Of a stretch of DNA of 64,000 nt, positions 52,850-62,084 are shown piece after piece. The DNA is taken from positions 55,325 through 119,324 of the forward strand of contig NZ_BATQ01000136.1 in NCBI RefSeq assembly GCF_000739635.1, in the 5' to 3' direction. Origin of the DNA: Verrucomicrobium sp. BvORR034. GTDB lineage: Bacteria; Verrucomicrobiota; Verrucomicrobiia; Verrucomicrobiales; Verrucomicrobiaceae. Both the position numbers and the translations under genes were made by a program. The notes below the pieces were generated by a model. The model was not told the DNA's origin, ran no database searches, and saw only the letters and a program-made list of their open reading frames with translations. How positions within the stretch are numbered: the first letter of the stretch is position 1; every line of letters begins with the position of its first letter.

Positions 52850-55462
52850 CTAGTTTTTCCCCTCTCCCTCCGCCACCACCCCGATCTTCTCGATCGGCAG
52901 CGCCTTGAAGCCGAGTTTGAAGGCCGGAGACTTCGGCTTGAGGCGGTAGTCATCTTTGGAGGCATCCTCAAAAAGCGGATCTGCCACCACCGAGTGCTTG
53001 TCCCAACCTTCGCTCTGCCAGGCACTCCATTCGTCCATGGGACCCGCCTCACGAATGCTGAGGTCTTTGAGCTCCAGTACAGCCTGGTCCACGGGGAAGT
53101 CGAACCTCACGCAGAACTGGCGCATCCAGTCTTTCCACTTCGCATCGGTCTCACGGGGCATGGAGCCGGTCACTTCCACCTCCTGCCACTCGGGGGTGAG
53201 ATGGATCTCTTTGCGAGGCCCTTCCCAATACCCCTTGCCGCCCACGAACATCATGAACGCTGCGGAAACCTTGGCCTCCGGCTTGTTGGAGCGCACCTTC
53301 AACCGGGCACGGAAGGATGCCCCCGCCTTAAAGGGGACGAAGGGACTGTGAATCACACTGTGAGGGTTCTTGGGATCCTTGCTGACAGCACCATCCGTCA
53401 CCAGCACCCCACCCTGCACCACGGACTTCAACTCTTTGAGCGGCTTGTGGTTCCATCCCCAGCCCTTGGGTGCGGTACCGTCAGTCACGCCTTGGAAGCT
53501 GCCAGCTCCAGCCAGTAGGTCATCACCCTCATCGGGTCCCACCTTGGATACCGCCGTGCGGATCGGTTGGCCACCATTCCATGCCAGATTGTAGTCGCAG
53601 GTATTGTGCTCCGGCATGCAGTTGCGGGCATCCACGTAGCGCAGTTCCGGCTTGCTCCAGAGCACGATATTCCGCTCCGTCACATTGCCGCTCATCATCG
53701 TCTGGTCAGGGAAGAAGGCGTTCCGCGGATCGATGTCCATGCCACGCATGCCCTTCCACGCGGGCAGGTCTTTCACACTGGCCCAGCCCTCGACCATCGT
53801 GGTCATGTGGTTTTTGACATAACTGTGCTCAGGCCGCCAGCCGTTGAACTCGATCTGCCGCTCGCCCCCGTCCACAAAGATGTTGTTCAGGATGTGGTGA
53901 TCCCGCCCGTTGTGCAGGTGAATGGCCGCACGGGAGCAGCGGGCCACGATGTTGCCCACAATGTCCAGCCCGCCAGCGTTGTCGTCCATATAGATGCCCC
54001 AGGCGAAGAACGGCACCTTGAGGCCGGCAGACTCCTGCCCCACCCCCACGATGTCATGGATGAAGTTGTACTTCAGGCTCGTGCCACGGGAGCTGATCCA
54101 GTCCCGGCCACCGGTGTAAACGCCGCCGCCATCCTGGGTCTCCAGCATCACGTGGTGAATGTGGTTGTACTCGATGACCAAGTTGTTTCCGCTGAACTGC
54201 ACGCCCATGCGCGGACCGTCATGGATCAGATTGTGCGTCACCACGTTCCCCACCCCGCCCAGGCCCACTCCTGCAGCATTCTTGTTGATGACGCCTACGT
54301 GGTGGATGTGGTTGTTGGTCACCACGTTGTTGGCTGGCACCAGCGTCTTGCGATCGCCACCGCCCACTCCCACACCGGTGTTGCCAATGTAGGAGATCTC
54401 ATTGCGCTCCACCCGGTTGTTCTTACCGCCCTGCAGGCTCACGCCGGAGCCGCGCATGGTGCCGCAGTGCTCAATGACGCACTTTGTCACCAGGCAGTCT
54501 TCCGTACCTTCCATGGTGACTGCCGTGCCATTGCAGCCCAGGAAGGACAGACCCCGCACCGTGATGCCCTTCACGCCAGCACGCATGCGTATGAAGCTCT
54601 CCACCACCGGAATCCGCACTTCCGCCTTGTCCAGCGCCTTGGGCGGCCAGAAGTACAGCGTGGCGCTCTTTTGGTCCAGATACCACTCGCCGGGGGCATC
54701 CAGCTCCTCCAGCGCGTTCTGGAAGAAGTAGCGGTTGTGCGGATGCAGATCGTACCCGCAGTCCTTGGCGAGCGTCAGCTTGCGGGTCACCTGATCCAGC
54801 GACTTCACCGGTTCAATGAAATTCCACCATCCGTACTGGGCGAAGATGAACAGCTCCACCTCCTCCGGCCGGGACCACTTGCGCACGTCCGCCTCCTTCA
54901 CATAGCCTTCCCGCTTCCACACGTGCCCCTCATTGGCCCCCTCCGGCAGTTCAGTGAGAAACGCCCATCCACCGTAGAGCGGATTGGCAGGGTCAAAGTT
55001 GGGGTAGCGCGCCAGCGGCTGCCGCTCGCCATCCAGCAGGAGTTGCCGGATCTGGAGCTTGCTCAAGTTCAGACTGGCAACGTCCGCCTTGAGGATGTTG
55101 CCCTCATGCGCGGTCCAGCCCGACACCTTGCGCGCGCCGATGAACTTGGGCGTCGCCCCCGGCGCAGCCTCCCAGGTCACCGGTTGGCCGTCAGACCGGC
55201 CGTCCACCACATCCAGCTCCAGCGGCTGCTGCATTTCGTAGATCCCATCATGCACCACCACCCGGCCCGGCTCTTTGAGCGCGGCCTTTTTGCGCAGCTC
55301 CCGAATAGCATCGCGCGCCCGGGTCAGGGTCGCAAAGGGGGCGTCCGCCGTGCCCGCTGCCGAGTCCAGGCCCGAGAATGAAACGTGAAACTCGGCCCCG
55401 GCCACAATCGGCGAGGTGCCCAGGAGAACCGGGAGAACCAGGAAGCGAAACAGACGATGCAT
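52850..55462 (-). CDS. Exported right-handed beta-helix protein
   Basis: A protein of about 870 residues with a signal peptide (MHRLFRFLVLPVLLGTSPIVAG). The central region (about 290-560) is a parallel beta helix built of repeating coils rich in N-x-x-x and H-I-H-H turns, such as NRVERNEISYIGNTGVGVGG, NNVVTNNHIHHVGVI and VTHNLIHDGPRMGVQFSGN. The N-terminal FHVSFSGLDSAAGTADAPFAT block is typical of secreted pectate-lyase-like proteins, and the C-terminal part contains a CBM-like beta sandwich. It probably binds or cleaves a polysaccharide. ATG 55462 begins the signal peptide; the open frame continues to 55516. Confidence 0.88.
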   Translation of the reverse strand: MHRLFRFLVLPVLLGTSPIVAGAEFHVSFSGLDSAAGTADAPFATLTRARDAIRELRKKAALKEPGRVVVHDGIYEMQQPLELDVVDGRSDGQPVTWEAAPGATPKFIGARKVSGWTAHEGNILKADVASLNLSKLQIRQLLLDGERQPLARYPNFDPANPLYGGWAFLTELPEGANEGHVWKREGYVKEADVRKWSRPEEVELFIFAQYGWWNFIEPVKSLDQVTRKLTLAKDCGYDLHPHNRYFFQNALEELDAPGEWYLDQKSATLYFWPPKALDKAEVRIPVVESFIRMRAGVKGITVRGLSFLGCNGTAVTMEGTEDCLVTKCVIEHCGTMRGSGVSLQGGKNNRVERNEISYIGNTGVGVGGGDRKTLVPANNVVTNNHIHHVGVINKNAAGVGLGGVGNVVTHNLIHDGPRMGVQFSGNNLVIEYNHIHHVMLETQDGGGVYTGGRDWISSRGTSLKYNFIHDIVGVGQESAGLKVPFFAWGIYMDDNAGGLDIVGNIVARCSRAAIHLHNGRDHHILNNIFVDGGERQIEFNGWRPEHSYVKNHMTTMVEGWASVKDLPAWKGMRGMDIDPRNAFFPDQTMMSGNVTERNIVLWSKPELRYVDARNCMPEHNTCDYNLAWNGGQPIRTAVSKVGPDEGDDLLAGAGSFQGVTDGTAPKGWGWNHKPLKELKSVVQGGVLVTDGAVSKDPKNPHSVIHSPFVPFKAGASFRARLKVRSNKPEAKVSAAFMMFVGGKGYWEGPRKEIHLTPEWQEVEVTGSMPRETDAKWKDWMRQFCVRFDFPVDQAVLELKDLSIREAGPMDEWSAWQSEGWDKHSVVADPLFEDASKDDYRLKPKSPAFKLGFKALPIEKIGVVAEGEGKN

Positions 55463-55532
55463 GCCTCCCACTCTGTGAAGCAAGGCCGCCTTGTCAAAGA
55501 GCCTCCTCCCCGCCAAGCGCTACTGAGATCTC

Positions 55533-56633
55533 CTATAAATGCGCCCCGGCCATCACGTCCGTGGCCTTGAGTTCCAGACTGAAGGGTTCCAGCGCCATCG
55601 GTTCGTCGTGCTCCAGGTGGCTCGCACACACGGCGAAGAGCTCTGCCTTGGTCTTGGTACGCCGCATGGCGTGCAGAAACGCCCCAGTTGGTTCGACCCC
55701 CAGACCGAGGAAGTTCAGGTACTTTTTCATCTTCTGCACCTGCAACGTCTCCGGTACCTCCGGGCTGGTCACCGCCTCATAAAGACGGTGGATGTAGTCC
55801 AGCACCTCCCGCCCCCTCGGCACGATGACCGGCTTCCCCGCCAAATGCTGGCGGATCTGCCGGAACATCCACGGATTGCGGATCGCCCCACGTCCGATCA
55901 TCAGGCCACGGGCTCCCGTCAGCTGGAGAATCTCCTCCGCCTTCGCAGCTGACGAAACGTTGCCGTTGGCCAGCACAGGACACTTCATCGCCTCCACAGC
56001 GCGGGCGATGAAGTCGTAGTGCACCTCGCTCCGGTACATCTCTGCCACCGTGCGACCGTGCACGGTGAGAAGATCAATGTTGTGCTTCGCAAAGATGGGC
56101 AGGAATTGCTCGAACACGCCGGCGTCATCGAAGCCAATGCGCGTCTTCACCGTGAACTTGCATTTCACCACCGTGTCCCTGAGCGCCCCTAGAATGGCAT
56201 CCACATGGCGGGGATCCCGTAGCAGGCCGCCCCCAGCACACTTCTTGTACACCACCGGGGCCGGGCAGCCCAGATTCAGGTCCACGGCGGCAATCGGATG
56301 CTCCTGCAGCTCCCGCGCGGTGCGCACGAGTGAGGCAATGTCGTTCCCGATCATCTGCGCCGCCACAGGGCGTCCTGTGGGATTCTCCGTCACCGAGCGC
56401 AGAATGGGCTTCTCGAGGTTGGAGTCCGCATGGACTCGGAAGTACTCGGTATAGTAGAGATCCGCTCCATCATAATCCGCCATGAGCCGCCAGAAGGGCA
56501 GATCCGTCACGTCCTGCATGGGGGCCAGCGCAAGCACGGGGCCTGGGCGGGCCATAAGATCCTCGAACTCCCTCACCGGGAGCTGCGTTGCAGCAGGCTG
56601 CGCCACAACCAGTTCATCTTCAGGAAACAACAT
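55533..56633 (-). CDS. dus: tRNA-dihydrouridine synthase (Dus family)
   Basis: A 366-residue flavin enzyme of the Dus family, which reduces uridine in the tRNA D-loop. Visible motifs are VLALAPMQDVTDLPFWRL for the FMN site, DLNLGCPAPVVYKKCAGGGLL with the catalytic cysteine in GCP, FTVKTRIGF, LTVHGRTVAEMY, CPVLANGNVSSA and GLMIGRGAIRNPW (phosphate-binding). It resembles DusB-type proteins more than DusA or DusC, but which uridine it modifies is not known. ATG 56633 is preferred; ATG 56663 is possible. The Cys-rich small-protein gene follows 90 bp upstream on the same strand. Confidence 0.93.
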   Translation of the reverse strand: MLFPEDELVVAQPAATQLPVREFEDLMARPGPVLALAPMQDVTDLPFWRLMADYDGADLYYTEYFRVHADSNLEKPILRSVTENPTGRPVAAQMIGNDIASLVRTARELQEHPIAAVDLNLGCPAPVVYKKCAGGGLLRDPRHVDAILGALRDTVVKCKFTVKTRIGFDDAGVFEQFLPIFAKHNIDLLTVHGRTVAEMYRSEVHYDFIARAVEAMKCPVLANGNVSSAAKAEEILQLTGARGLMIGRGAIRNPWMFRQIRQHLAGKPVIVPRGREVLDYIHRLYEAVTSPEVPETLQVQKMKKYLNFLGLGVEPTGAFLHAMRRTKTKAELFAVCASHLEHDEPMALEPFSLELKATDVMAGAHL

Positions 56634-56723
56634 TACCGGATCACTGCTGCGTTGGGAAATCACTCTTCCAGGTCGTCAATCAATCAATCTGTTGATCCAT
56701 CTCACCTCAACACCATCATTCCA

Positions 56724-56930
56724 TCAATCATCATGCCCATGGTGGGCCAGTTCACGCTCATGGCGGCGACGCAGCTTGGCAATCTCCACCCCCCGGCACA
56801 AGTACCGGTCATCGCACGCCGTGCGGGCGCACTTCTCACAGATGTAAAGCTGGGGCGAGACAATCTCCAGCAGCTCATCGGCATGCCGTTGAATGTCCTT
56901 CTTGCTCCAGTCGCACAGTGTTCTTGACAT
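56724..56930 (-). CDS. Small Cys-rich protein (conserved hypothetical, zinc-ribbon-like)
   Basis: A 68-residue protein with LCDWSKKDIQRHADELLEIV, a CxxC-type pair YICEKCARTACDDRYLCRGVEIAKL, and a basic/His-rich tail. The cysteine pattern C-x2-C-x4-C-x5-C and the LC-W-KKDI start resemble a family of small bacterial proteins that I recall as conserved hypotheticals. The cysteines probably bind zinc. It is on the same strand as dus, 90 bp upstream of it, and divergent from dps. Confidence 0.75.
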   Translation of the reverse strand: MSRTLCDWSKKDIQRHADELLEIVSPQLYICEKCARTACDDRYLCRGVEIAKLRRRHERELAHHGHDD

Positions 56931-57030
56931 AGATTCTCAATCCTAATTCACATTTCAGCAAGTTACAGCGAAATGATTGGTTGCAGCATTCTCAACAACC
57001 GCCTACTTTCTCAATAACGTATTTAGCTAT

Positions 57031-57507
57031 ATGAGCACCACGAAAACTTCTCCCGGTAAAACCCAGAGCGCTGTGACAGCGGCCCTCTCCAGCCTGCTTG
57101 CTGATTCCTACAGCCTCATGGCGGAAACCCACCTCGCTCACTGGAATGTGGAAGGCCCTGCTTTCTTCGAACTTCACGGCGCGTTTCAGAAACAGTATGA
57201 GGAGCTTTTCGAAGCTGTAGACGAAGTTGCCGAGCGCATTCGCGCCTTGGGTGACTACTCCCCCGGCGGCCTTGCTGTCTTTGCGAAAGCCAGCTCCATC
57301 CCCGGCGTTCCTGTGGGTGCCGCTCCGGCCAAAGATTTCGTCGCCGCGATCATCGAAGGCAACGAAACCGCCAACGAGTCCGCGAAGAAACTTCGCGACA
57401 CCGCTGAGCAGGCCCACGACCTCGAAACGCAAGACCTCGCCATCAAGCGCATCCAGTACCACGACAAGACTCTCTGGATGCTGAAGAGCTACCTCAAGAA
57501 TCTGTAA
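57031..57507 (+). CDS. dps: Dps-family ferritin-like DNA-protection protein
   Basis: A 158-residue Dps-like protein. The ferroxidase-site helix is LMAETHLAHWNVEGPAFFELHGAFQKQYEELFEAVDEVAERIRALGDYSPGG, containing the paired His (T-H-L-A-H-W-N-V) and the D/E residues in the second helix (LFEAVDEVAERIR). Such proteins store iron as dodecamers and protect DNA from peroxide. The short Lys/Ser/Thr-rich N-terminus (MSTTKTSPGKTQSA) could bind DNA. ATG 57031 is chosen since the frame upstream has no domain. A strong terminator lies 42 bases after the stop. Confidence 0.93.
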   Translation: MSTTKTSPGKTQSAVTAALSSLLADSYSLMAETHLAHWNVEGPAFFELHGAFQKQYEELFEAVDEVAERIRALGDYSPGGLAVFAKASSIPGVPVGAAPAKDFVAAIIEGNETANESAKKLRDTAEQAHDLETQDLAIKRIQYHDKTLWMLKSYLKNL

Positions 57508-57548
57508 GCGCTTCTCACAGCGGTTCAGGTTTTGACCAATCCCTTATC

Positions 57549-57579
57549 AAAGACCAGCTCTCCGGAGCTGGTCTTTTTT
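57549..57579 (+). terminator. Rho-independent terminator after dps
   Basis: AGACCAGCTC (57551-57560) pairs with GAGCTGGTCT (57565-57574) around TCCG, extended by A-T pairs, followed by five T's. Confidence 0.93.
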
Positions 57580-57916
57580 GTTGGCTGGTTGTTCATGGCG
57601 AAGCCCGAAGCCAGAGCGGAGTTGCTTGTGAGTTTAGAAGCCCGCACCAACGGCGTGATAGATACATAGCAGTCCCACATTCGCAGAGTCAGACCGCGAA
57701 GTCGCCACCCCGGGTACTCCACGGGAGTTCAACAACCCGTCCCAGAAGCGGCGATGCATCCTCCATCCAAGCACGCTCCTATACTCCATCACTCCTCCCG
57801 TTCACTTTCTTCGCAAGATGGGACAATATTTGACCGTTTCGTCACTGAGCACAGGCTACTGAGACCCATTCTCACGATTTCATTTGCATTGTCACGATTC
57901 TGATCCTTCTTTTCGC
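57580..57916. other. Intergenic region without a recognised gene
   Basis: 337 bp between the dps terminator and the 57917 ORF. It contains CCGGGTACTCCACGG and other small palindromes, but no repeat seen elsewhere in the window and no protein-like ORF. It presumably carries the promoter for the next gene. Confidence 0.5.
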
Positions 57917-58384
57917 ATGCAAGTTCACACTGGCGTTTCTTCCCCGGCCACCGATTCCCGGCGGCATTTGGCAAGATGGCGTGCTGATGCTGCCCGTCTG
58001 GCCGCTCAGCTGCTTTGTGAAGTTTCCCCCTCGGCTGCGGATGAAGTCCTCGATCTCCGCATGATGCTGCTCGACAGCCAGGCCTCCGCCCAGTCGGTAC
58101 TTTCCGTCTTCTTTGCCGCGCGCAATCGCCTTGAAAGCGAGCACTATCTGCTTTTCTTCCGCCTTCGTCGTGTGCTGGAGCCCTCCTTTGGTCTCGAAAC
58201 CACCGCCCAAGATTTCCCGGCCCGCCAGGAGTCGGTGAATTTCCACTGCCGTGACCTGCGTCACCTGACTCGGCGTGCCCAGCAGGAGGCGTTTGAATCC
58301 GACCTCCGGCTCAACAGCCCTGAAGAAGTGAGCGTGCGCATTGTGTGGCGGCTTTCGCCCTACGCCGAGCCTGCTTCGATCTAA
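57917..58384 (+). CDS. Unrecognised 155-residue protein
   Basis: I do not recognise this family. The protein reads as an intact cytoplasmic helical domain: HLARWRADAARLAAQLLCEV, DEVLDLRMMLLDSQASAQSVLSVFF, SEHYLLFFRLRRVLE, then VNFHCRDLRHLTRRAQ with basic character and a C-terminal strand VSVRIVWRLS. It could bind nucleic acid or act as a small regulator, but nothing specific supports this. ATG 57917 is the first ATG; an in-frame TTG at 57884 would add 11 residues. An overlapping minus-strand ORF looks less protein-like. Confidence 0.6.
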   Translation: MQVHTGVSSPATDSRRHLARWRADAARLAAQLLCEVSPSAADEVLDLRMMLLDSQASAQSVLSVFFAARNRLESEHYLLFFRLRRVLEPSFGLETTAQDFPARQESVNFHCRDLRHLTRRAQQEAFESDLRLNSPEEVSVRIVWRLSPYAEPASI

Positions 58385-58519
58385 GTCAGATAGCTGACAA
58401 ACTGGGGCTCTGCCTCAATTTGACTCTCGAAAGTTTGATTTACCTGCGCCGCAACCCTGCGGTCCTCTGTCAGGTCGCTTTCACTTGTCCAGTCGCGAAA
58501 CTTCCAGTAGGACGACGGG

Positions 58520-60100
58520 ATGCCCCCACCCTCTGGTGACGAATCTGGCACAGAACCCAGGCTCACGTCTTCCCCTCCTCCAAATCCCGCTGCATACGGC
58601 GACCTGAACGTCACGCAGCGCCCCTCCAAACGCCGTCTTCCCGGCGGAATGGGGCTGGTGCACGAAATGCAGGTCTGGGCATTCACCGCCGTCATCCTTT
58701 CCGTCTGGTGGGCGACTGAATGGTCGTGGAACGGCGGATCCGGTGCCGCAGCGAGCACCTCGGAAGCTTTCCGCAATTATGTCGCCAACTCCATGCTGGT
58801 TCATGACGAGTACACCCAGAAGGGGTACGACGGGCCAGGCTTCATGAAGTGGATGCTCGAGTTGGAAGCCATCCCAGGCGATGTCCACGACGCCTTCATG
58901 GCCGTGGAAGAGGAAGGATATTCGTCGGACTCGTTGCAATTGGACCTGGCCCTGGTCAGTCTTCGCTTCAGTCAGGACAAGAAGGATGATACTGGGGAAT
59001 GGAAGGAAATTGCGCTGGAGGCATTGGAATCCGTCAGCGAGAAAGGACGGAAGGAGCCCACCTACCACTATGTGAAAGGCGCTGTGGACGGCACCCCGCT
59101 GACGGAAGGCGAACGCAACGAATTCGAGCAGTACCTGCGCGAGCAACCCGTGGATTGGTGGAAAGGGTTCCTCGCAGCCCAACACCAGCTACCAGACCTA
59201 GTCGATCAAGAAGCTCTCCAGAGGGCCCAACAAGGCGCAATGGGCGATATTGTGTTCGCCGCCGTCATCTTGGTGGACCTCACCTTGCTGGGGCTGCTGG
59301 CTATCCCGGCGGCCTGGATGGCCCTGTCTCGGCCCCGCCTGAAACAACCGGCGTCCCATCGACGTCTCTATCGTCTCTGGCCCGGCCCACGGGTGGTCAG
59401 CACCTTCGCCCTGGCGGCACTGGCTGCCCTTTGGCTGAATCACCAAGTCTTCGCCTTACTGTACCCCTGGGTGGCGGCCATGATTGGGGCCATGGTGGAC
59501 GAATACTCCGCCTGGCAGACCAACACGTGGATCTGGCTGGGCTGGGCCACTGCGATGGCTGCGCTGCCCTTGCTCCCTCTCTGCCGCACTTACGCCCCCG
59601 GATTCTCGAGACTGGCCGAAGTCTTTGGATTTCGGAATCGCGATTTCGCCTCCCTCAGCTTCTTCGGTTTGGGGGTCACCAGCATGGGACTGCTCCCGTG
59701 GCTTTTCCACTTCGTCGATGCGGGCCTCGCGTCTCTGGGCTCCACCTCCAGCGTTCTGGATGGCCTTAGCCGATCCTTCTCCGATCAAGGTGAACTTGCC
59801 CTCCCCCTGGGCATCTTTTGGAGTGTGATCATGGCACCTTTTGTCGAGGAGATCATCTTCCGCGGCTTCATCTTCAGGTCTGTGCAGGCCCGGTGGGGCA
59901 CTCTGGTTGGCATGCTGATCTCCAGTTTCGTCTTCGCAGGGTCTCATTTTTACAGCGTCAACGGCACCATTCACGTCTTCCTCTACGGCCTGCTTTTCTG
60001 CTGGGTGTACCAGCGGACCGGGAAACTGGCCGCCAGCATGTTCGTGCACGCCGGCAGCAACCTCGCCGTCACCCTGCTCTCCCACTTCTCCGGCGGATAA
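58520..60100 (+). CDS. CPBP-family intramembrane metalloprotease
   Basis: A 526-residue membrane protein. The C-terminal CPBP (Abi/CAAX-protease-like) domain carries VEEIIFRGFIF (E443, E444, R448), a F-x-x-x-H block FAGSHF and MFVHAGSNLAV with the last conserved His/Asn, the four-residue metal-and-catalytic set of this family. Before it come several transmembrane helices (about 235-415) and a soluble helical insertion (about 80-225) that follows the first helix (AFTAVILSVWWATEW), probably facing outside the cytoplasm. CPBP proteases process prenylated or small peptides; the substrate is unknown. It lies 69 bp upstream of lepA, so the two may be cotranscribed. The extra soluble domain makes it longer than usual. 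Confidence 0.87.
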   Translation: MPPPSGDESGTEPRLTSSPPPNPAAYGDLNVTQRPSKRRLPGGMGLVHEMQVWAFTAVILSVWWATEWSWNGGSGAAASTSEAFRNYVANSMLVHDEYTQKGYDGPGFMKWMLELEAIPGDVHDAFMAVEEEGYSSDSLQLDLALVSLRFSQDKKDDTGEWKEIALEALESVSEKGRKEPTYHYVKGAVDGTPLTEGERNEFEQYLREQPVDWWKGFLAAQHQLPDLVDQEALQRAQQGAMGDIVFAAVILVDLTLLGLLAIPAAWMALSRPRLKQPASHRRLYRLWPGPRVVSTFALAALAALWLNHQVFALLYPWVAAMIGAMVDEYSAWQTNTWIWLGWATAMAALPLLPLCRTYAPGFSRLAEVFGFRNRDFASLSFFGLGVTSMGLLPWLFHFVDAGLASLGSTSSVLDGLSRSFSDQGELALPLGIFWSVIMAPFVEEIIFRGFIFRSVQARWGTLVGMLISSFVFAGSHFYSVNGTIHVFLYGLLFCWVYQRTGKLAASMFVHAGSNLAVTLLSHFSGG

Positions 60101-60169
60101 GCCCCCCTTGCCAAGTGGCGGTTCCGCGATTAAGTCTCATCCCCCTTTTTCCCGTCCCCCCGACCTCTG

Positions 60170-61969
60170 ATGTCTATCGAACTGACCCGCAACTTCTCCA
60201 TCATCGCCCACATTGACCACGGGAAGACCACTCTCTCCGACCGGTTGCTGGAGTTCACCAAGACCATCTCAGAGAGGCAGCAGCAGGATCAGTTGCTCGA
60301 TTCCATGGATCTGGAGCGCGAGCGTGGCATCACGATCAAGGCGCACCCGGTGACCATGAGCTACAAGGCCAAGGATGGGAAAACCTACAAACTCAACCTC
60401 CTGGACACCCCGGGGCACGTGGACTTCTCCTACGAAGTCTCCCGCTCCCTCGCTGCCTGTGAAGGTGCCCTGCTTCTGGTGGACGCCTCCCAGGGCGTGG
60501 AGGCCCAGACCGTCGCCAACCTCAACCTGGCGATGCAGCAGAACCTGCATGTCATCCCGGTCATCAACAAGATCGACCTTCCCAGCGCCGATGTGCCGCG
60601 CGTGAAGCGGCAGCTGGAGGACATCCTGCAGCTCTCCTCCGATGAAGCCGTGCCAGCCAGCGCCAAGATGGGGATCGGCATTGAGGACATCCTGGAGGCC
60701 GTGGTGAAGTACATTCCCGCCCCCACCTCTCTTGGTGAAGAACACCTGCGCGCCTCGGTGTTTGACTCCATCTTTGATGCCTACCGCGGTGTCGTTTCCT
60801 ATGTCCGCATTTTCAGCGGCAGCGTGAAGCGCGGCATGAAGGTGCGCATGATGTCCACCGGCCTCGACTACGAAGTGAAGGACGTGGGCGTCTTCCGCCC
60901 CAAGATGTCCACCGTGCCGGAGCTGCATGTTGGTGACGTGGGCTACATCATCGCCAACGTGAAGACCACCGCGGACGTGAAGATCGGTGACACCGTCACG
61001 GAGACCCGCAGGCCCGCCCCGCAGCCCCTCCCGGGCTTCAAGGAAATCCACCCCCTCGTGTTCAGCGGCATCTACCCGGTGAGCTCGGAGGACTTCGAGT
61101 CCCTCAAGGCCGCGATGGGCAAGCTGCAGATCAACGACGCCGCCTTCAGCTACATGGCGGAAAGCTCCGCCGCCCTCGGCTTCGGCTTCCGCTGCGGCTT
61201 CCTGGGCCTGCTCCACATGGAGATCATCCAGGAGCGCCTGCGCCGCGAGTTCCAGATGGACGTGATTTCCACGTACCCGAGCGTTATCTACGAGGTGCTG
61301 AAGACCAACGGTGAAATGGTCATCGTGGACAACCCCTCCTTCCTCCCGCCCGTGCCGGAGATCGAGGAAATCCGCGAGCCCATGGTGAAGATCTTCCTCA
61401 TGGTGCCCAACGAGTACATCGGTGACATGATGCAGCTCGTCATGGACAAGCGCGGCGACGTGCAGCACACGGAAACCCTCGACGACAACCGTGTGATGTT
61501 GCAGTGCATGCTGCCGCTCAACGAAATCCTCGTGGACTTCAACGACAAGCTCAAGAGCGCCACCCGCGGCTACGGCAGCATGGACTATGAGCACGCCGGC
61601 TACCAGGCCTCCGACCTTGTGAAGATGGACATGCTCATCGCCGGTGAGCCCGTGGACGCCTTCTCCTGCATCGTGCACCGCAGCAAGGCAGAGTCCCGCG
61701 GCCGCGCTCTCGCTGCCAAGCTCAAGGAAGTCATTCCCGTCCAGCTCTTCGTTGTCGCCATCCAGGCCGCCATCGGCGGCAAGGTCATCGCCCGTGAATC
61801 CATCAGCGCCATGCGCAAGGACGTGACCGCCAAGTGCTACGGCGGTGACATCTCCCGTAAGCGCAAGCTCTTGGAAAAGCAGAAGGAAGGCAAGAAGCGC
61901 ATGAAAGCCATTGGCCGCGTCAACATCCCGCAGGAGGCCTTCATCCAGGTGCTCAAGACCGGGGATTGA
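60170..61969 (+). CDS. lepA: Elongation factor 4 (LepA), ribosomal back-translocase GTPase
   Basis: A 599-residue translational GTPase, the normal length for LepA. Visible motifs are AHIDHGKTTLSDRLL (G1), RERGITIKAHPV (G2), LLDTPGHVDFSYEV (G3), NKIDLPSADV (G4) and PASAKMGIGI (G5). The LepA-specific C-terminal domain is seen in GGKVIARESISAMRKDVTAKCYGGDISRKRKLLEKQKEGKKRMK. It remobilises stalled ribosomes and is often linked with lepB as here. Start at ATG 60170 after a CT-rich leader; no Shine-Dalgarno motif. Confidence 0.97.
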   Translation: MSIELTRNFSIIAHIDHGKTTLSDRLLEFTKTISERQQQDQLLDSMDLERERGITIKAHPVTMSYKAKDGKTYKLNLLDTPGHVDFSYEVSRSLAACEGALLLVDASQGVEAQTVANLNLAMQQNLHVIPVINKIDLPSADVPRVKRQLEDILQLSSDEAVPASAKMGIGIEDILEAVVKYIPAPTSLGEEHLRASVFDSIFDAYRGVVSYVRIFSGSVKRGMKVRMMSTGLDYEVKDVGVFRPKMSTVPELHVGDVGYIIANVKTTADVKIGDTVTETRRPAPQPLPGFKEIHPLVFSGIYPVSSEDFESLKAAMGKLQINDAAFSYMAESSAALGFGFRCGFLGLLHMEIIQERLRREFQMDVISTYPSVIYEVLKTNGEMVIVDNPSFLPPVPEIEEIREPMVKIFLMVPNEYIGDMMQLVMDKRGDVQHTETLDDNRVMLQCMLPLNEILVDFNDKLKSATRGYGSMDYEHAGYQASDLVKMDMLIAGEPVDAFSCIVHRSKAESRGRALAAKLKEVIPVQLFVVAIQAAIGGKVIARESISAMRKDVTAKCYGGDISRKRKLLEKQKEGKKRMKAIGRVNIPQEAFIQVLKTGD

Positions 61970-62084
61970 GCAGCCCCTCATCACGCTGCTCCTGGTGCGT
62001 CAACACAGGGGCAGCCACCGCCCCTCTCTCTATCTGCGCTCACAAGCGCCCCATCAATCGACCACCACCCAGTCACAGCCAGCC

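Noticed and set aside
53567..55381. A 604-codon plus-strand ORF
   Set aside because: Antisense to the beta-helix gene; the translation lacks family features and the minus-strand protein is clearly real.
57872..58264. A 130-codon minus-strand ORF opposite the 57917 gene
   Set aside because: The plus-strand product has more protein-like helical pattern and a better start; the two cannot both be accepted.
60269..61984. A 571-codon minus-strand ORF opposite lepA
   Set aside because: lepA is unambiguous; the antisense product is a His/Val/Gly-rich artefact of codon bias.
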